From Bifidobacterium breve (GTDB lineage Bacteria; Actinomycetota; Actinomycetes; Nanopelagicales; Nanopelagicaceae), in NCBI GenBank assembly GCA_945883725.1, contig CAMCXZ010000003.1:1-64000 (forward strand): a stretch of DNA of 64,000 nucleotides. Direction: 5' to 3'. This document shows positions 16,321 through 25,826 of this stretch, piece after piece. Under the pieces are notes generated by a model. That model did not search any database, had not been told where the DNA came from, and saw nothing but the letters and a program-made list of their open reading frames with translations. Each line of letters opens with the position of its first letter. Within the stretch, counting starts at the first letter, position 1. The position numbers and the translations under genes are program-made.

Positions 16321-17580
16321 TTATAGGTCTTTCTTGCCGGCAACTACGTTTGCCTTCCAGATTAGGGAAAGCTTGGCAGCTTCCTTAATTGGATCTTTGC
16401 CATCTACTAGTACAGCTGTCCAGTAAGCAGGAGCTGACTCCCAGTAGCTAGCGCCACCTGAGGTGTTGCCTAAGAAGGCACCAATCTCTGGAATACCTGC
16501 AAGGGCTGCTGCGGCACCGAATCCGCGTTGAGCAGCAGAAACTGATTTATCAGCTTGTGCGCCCTTTTCAGCTGGTGGACGCTTTTCAATTGCTTGATAA
16601 CGTACCTGACCGTCGGTTGATCCAAAGAAGTTAACAAGAAGTGACTTTGCGCCAGCTTCTGTTCCGTGCTTCGCGGCAAAAGTTGTTAGTAGCGCGCCAC
16701 TAACAGATCCGAACATCTTTGCGTATGTTCCAGCCTCAACACCAGGAACTGGCATTACATTCATTTCGAATCCCTTTGCTGTGTAATCTTCCCAATCCCA
16801 GTTACCGATAACTGCGTAAGGAACTTTTCCGGCTAGGAAGTTATCTTTACAGCCAACATCTGTGGCTGGGTAGAAGCCATTGCTCTTCTTGCCATCCATT
16901 AAGTATTTACGAACATTCGTGCCAAATACTGTTGGCGTAAATCCACGTCCATAAATAATTTCGTCACGTGAGTTATATCGGAACGCATCTGCACCAAGTG
17001 CTGAGAATACTGAGTGACCACCCCAAGACATTCCACCGCCGGCAATACAAAGACCAGCTTTTAGACCCTTTGAGGTCTTAAGTGACTTGTAAACGTCAAC
17101 CATCTCACCAAAAGTTTTTGGTGCAGTTTTAACAAGATCCGTGTTATAGATCATTGCAACGTTGTTAACATCTACTGGGATTCCGTACAACTTCTTTTTG
17201 TATGAAAGTTCCCATAGCTGAGTTGCGTTAAAGCGTGCTTTTACAGCAGCTGTCAGAGTGAGGGGAGCGAGCTTTCCATCTTTAGCAGCTGCTGACACCC
17301 AGCTATTTGGACCAAGAACGATATCTGGACCAGATGCAGCTGTTGCCTTATCGAACGCTTCTTTTAGCGCATCGAAGGTTGAAAAAGCTTGAACCTTTAC
17401 TGTGTAACCAGTAACCCAGTCACCCTTAACTGCTAATACTTTCTTTAGGTTTGCACCGCGAGTTTCATCTGCCCAAACTACAATTTCTGTTGTCGCATTA
17501 GCACTTGGTGCTACTAGGGCTGAAACTGCAAGAGCGAAAGATGCAACCACTCCGGCAAAGCCGAGACGCTTTTTATTCAT
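16321..17580 (-). CDS. malE: Maltose/maltodextrin-binding protein (ABC substrate-binding protein)
   Basis: The 419-residue protein begins with a signal peptide (MNKKRLGFAGVVASFALAVSALVAPSANA) and continues as a cluster 1 sugar-binding protein: VVWADETRG, AFDKATAASGPDIVLGPNSW and KKKLYGIPVDVNNVAMIYN correspond to conserved MalE segments. No lipobox Cys follows the signal, which is unusual for a Gram-positive binding protein, so retention at the surface may need another mechanism. A GGAGG site lies six bases before the ATG. It is the first gene of the malE-malF-malG-GH13-amylase unit. Confidence 0.93.
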   Translation of the reverse strand: MNKKRLGFAGVVASFALAVSALVAPSANATTEIVVWADETRGANLKKVLAVKGDWVTGYTVKVQAFSTFDALKEAFDKATAASGPDIVLGPNSWVSAAAKDGKLAPLTLTAAVKARFNATQLWELSYKKKLYGIPVDVNNVAMIYNTDLVKTAPKTFGEMVDVYKSLKTSKGLKAGLCIAGGGMSWGGHSVFSALGADAFRYNSRDEIIYGRGFTPTVFGTNVRKYLMDGKKSNGFYPATDVGCKDNFLAGKVPYAVIGNWDWEDYTAKGFEMNVMPVPGVEAGTYAKMFGSVSGALLTTFAAKHGTEAGAKSLLVNFFGSTDGQVRYQAIEKRPPAEKGAQADKSVSAAQRGFGAAAALAGIPEIGAFLGNTSGGASYWESAPAYWTAVLVDGKDPIKEAAKLSLIWKANVVAGKKDL

Positions 17581-17604
17581 CTATTTCCTCCATGGATGGA
17601 ATTG

Positions 17605-17621
17605 AGCACACAACGTGTGCT
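17605..17621. promoter_or_regulatory. Inverted repeat in the malE leader, possible operator or hairpin
   Basis: AGCACAC-AAC-GTGTGCT is a perfect 7-bp inverted repeat about 25 nt upstream of malE. A CTTTCG extension follows it. The sequence GCTTTCG recurs at about 17792 and at 19518 upstream of the alpha-glucosidase, which would fit LacI-family half-sites, but no regulator gene is in the window. Confidence 0.4.
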
Positions 17622-17825
17622 TTCGTGGCCCCATTCCACATGCCTTCGAGCTATTAAGCAAACCAATTTGCGTATTTTTAGGCCATTTATCTAGCGGTTT
17701 ATCGGATTGTTATAAAAGTAAGTCGTTTCATCGCTGTTTACGGAAAGGCTGAAAAGTGGGGCCAATTTATATTTTGACCCATTACTAAAACGCTTTCGAG
17801 TTAGCCGTAACTGCAGTGTTGGTAA

Positions 17826-19478
17826 TTAAGCCTGTAACCAAATAGTTGTTTCACCTGGTACTTGATTTTCACTTAACGACTGACTGCTAAGTAAAACTTT
17901 TCCAGTCGGAAGTTTTACTGGCGACTTTCCAAAGTTAGTAAATGATTGCCAACCATTTGGCCGCGCAAAATGAAACACGCTGCGATTCCAATTGAAAATA
18001 AATTTAATTTCTTCAGCACATTGCAAACCTTTGCGCATAGCTATCGCAGCGCGGTAAAGATTAAGCACTGAATTTGCGTCAGCATCATTGGCTGCCACTG
18101 AATACTTTCCGAAATCACTTGGCTGAGGCAAGTGTGAACCACTAGGGCCGAAGCCGAAAGAGGAGCCGGTCGACGTCCAAGGTAATGGAATTCGGCAACC
18201 ATCGCGGCTGCGAGATTTGCCCGGGTTTCTAAACCATTGTGGGTCTTGCATCGCTTCGCGAGGAGTGTCAGATACTTCAAATAAACCAAGTTCTTCGCCT
18301 TGATAAAGATAGGTAGAGCCAGGAAGTGCGAGAATCAACATTGTTGCTGCACGCCCGCGATCTATTCCTTGCTTAACATCAAGAGGAACAGATTTTCCTT
18401 CCGAGATGTACCACTTAACTAAATCAGTTTTATCGGGTAAGCCATAACGGGTTGGGTGACGGACTACGTCGTGATTAGACAGTACCCAAGTATTTGAAGA
18501 GCCAGATTTCCCTGCGCGCTTCATGCTGTTGCTAATTAAATTCTTGAAGCGTTTAGCATCCCAATCGGCATGCAACAGATCGAAATTAAATGCTTGTCCG
18601 AGTGTTTCTTCGCTGGCATAAGCACCCAGGCGGTGCGCTGGCGCACTTGCTTCAGCGACCGCGACTCGTGGCGGGTCGTATTCGTTAAATACTTTGCGCC
18701 ATTCGCGGTAAATCTCATGCACCTCATCGCGATCAAATAGCGGGTCACTACCATCGGGCTTCTTTGGATCAATTTCCATGGTTTCGCGCGCGGGTAGACC
18801 ATCGGAGAAATCTTTAGTTAGGGCATGTGCAACATCGATACGGAAGCCATCGACGCCACGATCTGACCAGAAGCGCAGAGTTTTAATAAAGTCATCGCGC
18901 ACTTCTTGGTTATCCCAATTGAAATCAGGTTGTTCTGGTGCAAAGAGATGCAAATACCACTGACCTGGTGTGCCATCTGGTTCGGTAACGCGAGTCCAGC
19001 CAGTTGGGCCGAAGTGGCTAACTAATTCTGAAGGGCGAATATCACCATTCTCGCCAATGCCATCGTGGAAAATATAGCGATCACGTTCTGGCGAACCGCG
19101 GCCAGCTTTAAGGGCAGCTTGAAACCATTCATGCTGATCTGATGAATGGTTTGGAACAATATCTACGAATACTCGAATTTCAACTTTGTGTAACTCTTCA
19201 ATTAACTTATCAAACTCTTCAAGTGTGCCAATGCGTGGATCAACGTTGCGGTAATCGGCTACGTCGTATCCGCCATCAGCTAATTCAGATGGGTAAAAGG
19301 GGCTGAGCCAAACTGCGTCAATATTTAGTGACTTTAGATATGCAACCCGATCGATCATGCCAGCTAAATCACCAATGCCATCACCATTTAAGTCGGCGAA
19401 GCTTCGTGGGTAGATCTGATAAACGACAGCTTGTCGCCACCATTTTTTATCACCGGCAATAAATTTATAGTCAGACAT
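17826..19478 (-). CDS. aglA: Alpha-glucosidase / oligo-1,6-glucosidase (GH13)
   Basis: The 550-residue cytoplasmic enzyme starts with the typical WWRQAVVYQIYPRSFADLNGDGIGDL and carries DIVPNH, GFRIDVAHAL (nucleophile Asp), VAEASAP (acid Glu) and VLSNHD. The order and length fit GH13 alpha-glucosidases that release glucose from maltose and short maltodextrins. It ends upstream of the malE promoter region in the same direction, separated by 245 bp, so it is likely a separate transcript of the same regulon. No signal peptide is present. Confidence 0.92.
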   Translation of the reverse strand: MSDYKFIAGDKKWWRQAVVYQIYPRSFADLNGDGIGDLAGMIDRVAYLKSLNIDAVWLSPFYPSELADGGYDVADYRNVDPRIGTLEEFDKLIEELHKVEIRVFVDIVPNHSSDQHEWFQAALKAGRGSPERDRYIFHDGIGENGDIRPSELVSHFGPTGWTRVTEPDGTPGQWYLHLFAPEQPDFNWDNQEVRDDFIKTLRFWSDRGVDGFRIDVAHALTKDFSDGLPARETMEIDPKKPDGSDPLFDRDEVHEIYREWRKVFNEYDPPRVAVAEASAPAHRLGAYASEETLGQAFNFDLLHADWDAKRFKNLISNSMKRAGKSGSSNTWVLSNHDVVRHPTRYGLPDKTDLVKWYISEGKSVPLDVKQGIDRGRAATMLILALPGSTYLYQGEELGLFEVSDTPREAMQDPQWFRNPGKSRSRDGCRIPLPWTSTGSSFGFGPSGSHLPQPSDFGKYSVAANDADANSVLNLYRAAIAMRKGLQCAEEIKFIFNWNRSVFHFARPNGWQSFTNFGKSPVKLPTGKVLLSSQSLSENQVPGETTIWLQA

Positions 19479-19530
19479 AATATGCGAAGGCTAACAGACA
19501 CAATCTGTTAATTTGCTGCTTTCGTACAAA

Positions 19531-19568
19531 TGTAAATGCAGGTAACAGAATAGTTACCTGCATGTACA
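19531..19568 (-). terminator. Hairpin terminator downstream of citrate synthase
   Basis: ATGCAGGTAAC-agaata-GTTACCTGCAT is a perfect 11-bp stem, extended by TGTA/TACA with one mismatch. It lies about 20 bp past the citrate synthase stop and before the alpha-glucosidase start, and is followed by a T-rich stretch on the minus strand. Confidence 0.7.
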
Positions 19569-19584
19569 TCTTTTACATTTTTAA

Positions 19585-20700
19585 CTAGTTATGAATCATT
19601 CCAACGGTCTCATCCCAGCCAGCAACATCTTCTGGGCGACGAGCAGGCTTACCAACATAGCGAGCTGATGGACGAATTAAGCGTCCTGTGCGCTTTTGTT
19701 CGAGGATGTGTGCAGACCAACCTGCAGTGCGTGCTGCAGTAAACATTGAAGTAAATAGTGGCGCTGGAACTTCAGCAAAGTCGAGCACGATTGCGGCCCA
19801 GAATTCCACATTCGTCTCTAGAACTCGATCTGGTTGACGTTCACGAAGTTCCTTAAGTGCTGCTTGCTCAAGTGCTTCAGCAACTGCATATCGAGGAGCA
19901 TTAAGTTCTTTTGCAGTACGACGCAATGTGCGGGCACGTGGATCTTCGGCGCGATAAACACGGTGACCGAATCCCATTAAGCGCTCTTTGCGATCAAGCA
20001 AGCCTTTTACATAAGTTTCAGCATTGCCAGATTTCTCAACATCTTCAATCATGGTTAACACGCGTGCTGGTGCGCCACCGTGAAGTGGGCCAGACATCGC
20101 ACCGATCGCACCTGATATTGCTGCAGCAACGTCAGCGCCAGTTGATGCAATAACACGAGAAGTAAATGTCGAAGCATTCATTCCGTGTTCAGCAGCTGAT
20201 ACAAAGTAAGCATCGATCGCGCGAACGTGAAGTGGGTCGGGTTCTCCGCGCCAGCGAATCATCATTCGCTCGACAACAGTATGTGCCTTATCAATTTCTG
20301 ATTCTGGAACTACCGGTGCCACAATTCCGCGAGCTGCTTGTGCCAAATAAGAAAGAACCATCACTGAAGTCCGCGCTAAGTCGCTGCGAGCTTCTTCATC
20401 AGAAATATCTAGCAGTGGTTTGAATCCCCATGCTGGTGCCAACATCGCAATTGCAGATTGCACATCTACGCGAACATCACCTGAGTGAACTGGAAGTGGG
20501 AATGACTCTGCATTTGGCAGACCTGGATTGAAGAGATCATCAACCAAGAGGCCCCAAACATTTCCGAAAGTTACGCGACCGACTAGATCATCAATATTCA
20601 CGCCGCGGTAACGAAGCGCGCTACCTTCTTTATCGGGTTCAGCAATTTCTGATTCAAATGCGATTACACCTTCAAGACCTGGCTTGAAATCATCAGACAT
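19585..20700 (-). CDS. gltA: Citrate synthase
   Basis: The 371-residue protein has the citrate synthase signature MGFGHRVYRAEDPRA, with the catalytic His, and GAMSGPLHGGAPA. The conserved Asp-containing C-terminal region is present (FTAARTAGWSAHILEQKRTGRLIRP). The short length fits the citrate synthase 2/CitA-like group of actinobacteria rather than the about 430-residue enterobacterial form. It catalyses oxaloacetate plus acetyl-CoA to citrate. A GGGAG site precedes the ATG. It is divergent from pdxH, and the pdxH/serC neighbourhood recalls the mycobacterial citA-serC region. Confidence 0.93.
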   Translation of the reverse strand: MSDDFKPGLEGVIAFESEIAEPDKEGSALRYRGVNIDDLVGRVTFGNVWGLLVDDLFNPGLPNAESFPLPVHSGDVRVDVQSAIAMLAPAWGFKPLLDISDEEARSDLARTSVMVLSYLAQAARGIVAPVVPESEIDKAHTVVERMMIRWRGEPDPLHVRAIDAYFVSAAEHGMNASTFTSRVIASTGADVAAAISGAIGAMSGPLHGGAPARVLTMIEDVEKSGNAETYVKGLLDRKERLMGFGHRVYRAEDPRARTLRRTAKELNAPRYAVAEALEQAALKELRERQPDRVLETNVEFWAAIVLDFAEVPAPLFTSMFTAARTAGWSAHILEQKRTGRLIRPSARYVGKPARRPEDVAGWDETVGMIHN

Positions 20701-20840
20701 GTTGAACTCCCTTTAGCTGATTCGCGTTTGGCTCGCTTTGCGAACCGCTCTTATGGGGTAATTCTGCCCCTTAGGTGGGGGTACTTTCTACCACGTGGGC
20801 TAAAGATGCTTACTTGCCGAAAGTGACGTTAGATACAGCT

Positions 20841-21503
20841 ATGGACAATTCATTAACCCGAGCCGAAATCTCAGCCATGCGCCGCTCATATAGTGAGGCT
20901 GGATTAGAGACATTGCCCGCTGACCCTTTTGAGGCATTCATGACCTGGCTGACCGAAGCGCGCGCCAATCCGGTAATTGTGGAAGCTAATGCGATGGTCC
21001 TTTCAACTCTCGGTGGTGATGGCGATATTTCCACTCGCACTGTTTTATTAAAAGACGTCTCCGAAGGTGGATTTACTTTCTTTACCAATTACAACTCCCG
21101 CAAAAGCCATGACATCGAAGTTAACCCGCAAGTGACATTGCTCTTTCCTTGGTTTGCCATGGAAAGACAAATCTCAATTAGTGGAACTTCGGAAAAAATT
21201 GCGCAATCTGAATCAGCAGAATACTTTGCGACCCGACCTTGGGCTAGCCAAATTGGCGCATGGGCAAGTCATCAATCAGCACCACTTGCTTCGCGCGAAG
21301 AATTAGAACAACGTTGGCGAGGCGCTGCTGAAAAATGGCCGGAAGGGTCAGTGGTTCCGCTTCCACCACATTGGGGTGGCTATCGCGTGATGCCTAAGAA
21401 CATTGAATTTTGGCAAGGCCGCTACTCGCGATTGCATGATCGCTTGCGTTATGAGTTAGATGCCACAAGTAATGATTGGGCGTTAAACCGCTACTACCCT
21501 TAG
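20841..21503 (+). CDS. pdxH: Pyridoxamine 5'-phosphate oxidase
   Basis: The ATG at 20841 gives 220 residues, the family length; the GTG at 20775 would add 22 residues of promoter-like sequence. Conserved elements are SYSEAGLE, TVLLKDVSEGGFTFFTNYNSRKSHDIE and the C-terminal GYRVMPKNIEFWQGRYSRLHDRLRY, which binds FMN and PLP. The enzyme makes pyridoxal 5'-phosphate, the cofactor of the next gene product, SerC, and of the decarboxylase and aminotransferase elsewhere in the window. serC begins nine bases after the stop. Confidence 0.93.
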   Translation: MDNSLTRAEISAMRRSYSEAGLETLPADPFEAFMTWLTEARANPVIVEANAMVLSTLGGDGDISTRTVLLKDVSEGGFTFFTNYNSRKSHDIEVNPQVTLLFPWFAMERQISISGTSEKIAQSESAEYFATRPWASQIGAWASHQSAPLASREELEQRWRGAAEKWPEGSVVPLPPHWGGYRVMPKNIEFWQGRYSRLHDRLRYELDATSNDWALNRYYP

Positions 21504-22628
<1,125 letters not shown>

Positions 22629-22631
22629 TAT

Positions 22632-23789
22632 ATGACGTTGCAGCGCGATCGAATTTTTTGGACAATCTCAGCCCAGATCGCACTAGTTAATTTCTATCTA
22701 GGTGGTTTTGGCCCTGCTCAACCGTTGCTACGTGAAGATCAAGGCACTTCACTTACAGTTGCTGGACTTCACGGAACCGCAATGGGACTTGCTTCAATTA
22801 TTGCTGGCGCACTAAACCCATATTTAGTTCATAAATTTGGCCGTAATCGTGCGTCCTGGTTAGGTCTGGGGCTTTTTGCGGCAGGAATCGTGATGTTTGT
22901 TTATTGTCCACCAGTTCAATTAACGCTGCTAGCAACTCTGTTGGGTGGCATTGGCACATCAACAGTGATTAACAATATGGTGACTTCGATTTCACATCAT
23001 TACAAGGAAGATGCCGCAATTGCGCTTCCGCAATCAAACTCAATTGGTTCTGCTGGCTATGTACTCGGAACTTTATTAGTAGGCACTTTAGCTGGCACTT
23101 CACTTAGTTGGCGCTACGGACTACTTCTAGCGGCGCCTCTTTCGTTGATTCTCTACATCTTTGGCCGCGAAAAAGGCACTGAAGAACATGTGCCCGATCA
23201 AGATGGTCCGCAACGTGGAAAGCTTTCACCACAATTTTGGTTAGCCTGGATTGGTTTCGTGGCCTGTATCTCAAGTGAATTTGCTACAACTTTCTGGGCA
23301 GCTGCCCTGCTGCGAGACCGAGTTGGGTCAACGGCTGCAATCAGCACTGTGTGCATTGTGGCTCTCGGAACCGGAATGGGTATCGGGCGCTGGTTCGGTG
23401 GGCCGGCGCTAAAGCGATTCAAATTAGATCATCAATTGCAGATTTTAATTGGTACTCAATTTATTGGATTTGCAATTTTCTGGTTCTCTCATAATTTAGC
23501 GCTTTCATTATTTTCACTTCTGGTAATTGGCCTAGGTATTTCGATGCAGTTCGCGCTGGCTTCAATTCGGTTAATTGGCCTTAGCGATAACCGCCCCGAT
23601 TTAGCCATTGGTAAGAGTTCATTGGCTGCCGGAATAGCTATTGGTGGGGCGCCATTCTTGCTGGGAGTTCTCGGAGATTCATTAGGGATTAGCCGGGCTT
23701 ACATAATGGTCCCGGTACTAATCGCCATCGCCATGATAATCATTGTAAAAGTACCATCGCATGAAGATACGAATACAATTAAGTCATGA
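22632..23789 (+). CDS. MFS transporter
   Basis: The 385-residue protein has about twelve hydrophobic segments and a major facilitator loop between segments 2 and 3 (NPYLVHKFGRNRASW). No substrate motif is recognisable. It lies three bases after serC, so it is co-transcribed, perhaps exporting an amino acid or metabolite. Its stop overlaps the start of a 26-codon ORF (ATGA). Confidence 0.85.
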   Translation: MTLQRDRIFWTISAQIALVNFYLGGFGPAQPLLREDQGTSLTVAGLHGTAMGLASIIAGALNPYLVHKFGRNRASWLGLGLFAAGIVMFVYCPPVQLTLLATLLGGIGTSTVINNMVTSISHHYKEDAAIALPQSNSIGSAGYVLGTLLVGTLAGTSLSWRYGLLLAAPLSLILYIFGREKGTEEHVPDQDGPQRGKLSPQFWLAWIGFVACISSEFATTFWAAALLRDRVGSTAAISTVCIVALGTGMGIGRWFGGPALKRFKLDHQLQILIGTQFIGFAIFWFSHNLALSLFSLLVIGLGISMQFALASIRLIGLSDNRPDLAIGKSSLAAGIAIGGAPFLLGVLGDSLGISRAYIMVPVLIAIAMIIIVKVPSHEDTNTIKS

Positions 23790-23866
23790 GCTACAAGACC
23801 CGTCGAATAGTGACTTTGGTAATTCTCTTTGGACTTGTGGGAATGGTTCTTTTAAGCGGTCTTTAA
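23786..23866 (+). CDS. 26-residue putative membrane microprotein
   Basis: MSYKTRRIVTLVILFGLVGMVLLSGL is encoded by an ORF too short for the track. The ATG overlaps the MFS stop by four bases (ATGA), a standard coupled arrangement. The peptide has a basic N-terminus and one hydrophobic helix of about 17 residues, typical of single-span microproteins that associate with transporters. Its end overlaps the convergent MFS gene by 15 bp. Function is unknown. Confidence 0.5.
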   Translation: MSYKTRRIVTLVILFGLVGMVLLSGL

Positions 23867-25108
23867 CACTGCCGCAATTGAAATATCCGCCGGAACTGCT
23901 ATGCGATCCTTAAATTTTAACCAGATAAAAGTTGGTGCCAAAATTGTTACTGCGGCGCATAAAATAATGGTTTTGCGAACTCCAAAAGCTTCTGAGAAAA
24001 GACCAAGTAATGGTGTAACAAGAGGTGCTCCCCCAAGGAAAACAAATTGATAAATTCCCATTACCCGGCCACGAATTGCGCTATCCGAATTAGTCTGAAC
24101 TGTTGAGTTAGCGGCAATCATGGTTGTTAGAGCTCCAGCACCCGCAACTGGCAACAAAAGAATATAAGTTTCAAAAGTTGGCATGAAAGCAATGATCAAT
24201 AGCGAAAAGCCAAAGGCGAAAGCACTTGCAGTTACAAATTTAGTTGAGCGGTACTTTTCAATTCGTGGCGAGAAGAGCGCGGCGCTGAGTGATCCAATTG
24301 CAATAATAGTTCCCATTAATCCGAAAGTTGTTACGCCTTTATCAAAAACTTTAGTAGCCATTAGCGCATTAAATAATTGAAAATTCAGCCCAAAAGTTGT
24401 CACAAAGAAAACAACTGACATTACGACAAACAAGTCAGGGCGAGCCATGACATACCTGATGCCTTCGCGAATTGTGGTTGGACCTGGGGTGCGAGGTTCT
24501 CGAAACAGTTCAGCTTCGCGGATATTAGACATCACAATAATTACCAGTACATAGGTGAAAGCATTGATAAGAAAAGCTGGGCCAGTTCCAAAAGCGGCGA
24601 TTAGCAATCCTGATAGCGCTGGGCCAACTAGCCTTCCGAAATTGAAATTTGCCGAATTCAGACTAACCGCATTGGGCATATCAGTAATGCCCACCATCTC
24701 TGAAACAAAGCTCTGTCGAACTGGTTTATCAGTGGCATCTGCGAGGCCTAATACAAAGGCGATCACCATTACATGCCAAATTTGAACACTATCGGTGATT
24801 ACTAATAAGCCTAAGGAGAGTGAAGTCAGGCCAGCGATGAAGTTTGTAACAATCAATACTTTACGTTTATTGAATCGGTCGGCAAGTGCCCCACCTGGCA
24901 AACTGACAAACCAGACGGGCGCGAACTGCAGAGCGGTAACCAAACCTAAATAGAAACCGCTATTAGTTAATTCCAGGACCAGCCAATCTTGAGCAATTCT
25001 TTGAACCCAACCGCCAACATTGGAGGCTGCATTTGCTGGGTAGAGAATTCGAAAATTGCGGTGTCGGAGAGCGCGCCAGTTACCATCGCTCTTAACCGAA
25101 AAACGCAT
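23852..25108 (-). CDS. MFS transporter (MFS_3/EntS-like)
   Basis: The 418-residue protein has about eleven or twelve membrane segments and the loop GGALADRFNKRKVLI between segments 2 and 3. The N-terminal NFRILYPANAASNVGGWVQRIAQDWLVLELTNS is characteristic of the EntS-like exporter branch, which includes siderophore and drug exporters. The substrate cannot be told. The ATG at 25108 is only 12 bp from the ATG of the divergent DUF2530 gene. Confidence 0.88.
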   Translation of the reverse strand: MRFSVKSDGNWRALRHRNFRILYPANAASNVGGWVQRIAQDWLVLELTNSGFYLGLVTALQFAPVWFVSLPGGALADRFNKRKVLIVTNFIAGLTSLSLGLLVITDSVQIWHVMVIAFVLGLADATDKPVRQSFVSEMVGITDMPNAVSLNSANFNFGRLVGPALSGLLIAAFGTGPAFLINAFTYVLVIIVMSNIREAELFREPRTPGPTTIREGIRYVMARPDLFVVMSVVFFVTTFGLNFQLFNALMATKVFDKGVTTFGLMGTIIAIGSLSAALFSPRIEKYRSTKFVTASAFAFGFSLLIIAFMPTFETYILLLPVAGAGALTTMIAANSTVQTNSDSAIRGRVMGIYQFVFLGGAPLVTPLLGLFSEAFGVRKTIILCAAVTILAPTFIWLKFKDRIAVPADISIAAVLKTA

Positions 25109-25120
25109 TACTCTGCTCTC

Positions 25121-25324
25121 ATGTCAGATCAAAACTTAGATCGAAAAGTTCGAACAGTGGTAATTCTAGTCACTATTGGAACTATCGCGTGGCTTATCGC
25201 AGGCATAGTTGCAGTTGTAATAGGCACAGATACCAAAATTATTTGGACATGTGTCTTTGGTGCAGCACTTGGTGCTACTGGTGTGCGTTATTCAATTCGT
25301 CGCGCAAAGCGCAGCGGAATTTAA
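25121..25324 (+). CDS. DUF2530-like small membrane protein
   Basis: The track starts this ORF at 24989 inside the divergent MFS gene; the ATG at 25121 gives 67 residues and matches the actinobacterial DUF2530 pattern of two membrane helices with a W-C-x-x-G-x-G-A-x-G core (IIWTCVFGAALGATGVRY) and a basic tail. TACTCT six bases upstream indicates a leaderless transcript. The function of the family is unknown. Its stop overlaps the end of the convergent cold-shock gene by four bases. Confidence 0.75.
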   Translation: MSDQNLDRKVRTVVILVTIGTIAWLIAGIVAVVIGTDTKIIWTCVFGAALGATGVRYSIRRAKRSGI

Positions 25325-25704
25325 GCTTCGAGTTGCGCAGCAATTCCGCGCAATACGCGACCTAGACGTTCTGCTTCAGCAGCAGTTGGGCGACGGCCAT
25401 GACGTAAACCATTTCCAACTTTGTCTAACATTTTGATCGAATCTTCAATAATCGCCGCTAAATCATCTGGATTAATGCGATTGTTTTCAGCTAATGAAGG
25501 TGGCGCATCAATAATTACGACAGAGAGCGCTTGTGGGCCACGACGACTATCGGCAACGCCAAACTCAAGTTTGGTACCAGGCTTAACTGTGGTTACTCCA
25601 GCTGGAAGAGATGATGCTGCAAGATAAACATCTTCGCCTTCATCGGATGCGATAAAACCGAAACCTTTTTCCAGGCTGAACCATTTAACGCGGCCTGATG
25701 GCAT
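25321..25704 (-). CDS. Cold-shock domain protein (CspB-like, long form)
   Basis: The first 66 residues form a cold-shock domain with the RNA-binding motifs KWFSLEKGFGFI and an altered RNP2 (DVYLAASSL in place of VFVHFS). A roughly 60-residue C-terminal helical extension follows (NPDDLAAIIEDSIKMLDKV ... LRGIAAQLEA), as in the long mycobacterial CspB-type proteins. It is expected to bind single-stranded RNA. A GGAG site lies upstream of the ATG. It follows DUF3027 in the same direction, an arrangement I recall from other actinobacteria. Confidence 0.9.
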   Translation of the reverse strand: MPSGRVKWFSLEKGFGFIASDEGEDVYLAASSLPAGVTTVKPGTKLEFGVADSRRGPQALSVVIIDAPPSLAENNRINPDDLAAIIEDSIKMLDKVGNGLRHGRRPTAAEAERLGRVLRGIAAQLEA

Positions 25705-25788
25705 TTGGGGTCTCCTTCAACATTTATAAATTTGAGTTTTCAAACTCTAGTAATCGTTTAGCCGCGGTTGCGGACAGGAGGCTAGTTT

Positions 25789-25819
25789 ATCGCACTTAAC
25801 TTGGGGCGTGAAGTGCGAT
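25789..25819 (-). terminator. Hairpin after DUF3027
   Basis: ATCGCACTT / AAGTGCGAT forms a 9-bp perfect stem with a 13-nt loop just past the DUF3027 stop. There is no long T run, so it may be a weak terminator or an mRNA 3' end. Confidence 0.45.
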
Positions 25820-25826
25820 TATTCGC

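Noticed and set aside
17581-17646. Short ORF overlapping the malE start (about 22 codons, minus strand)
   Set aside because: It contains the inverted repeat and Shine-Dalgarno of malE and shows no peptide feature; more likely leader RNA.
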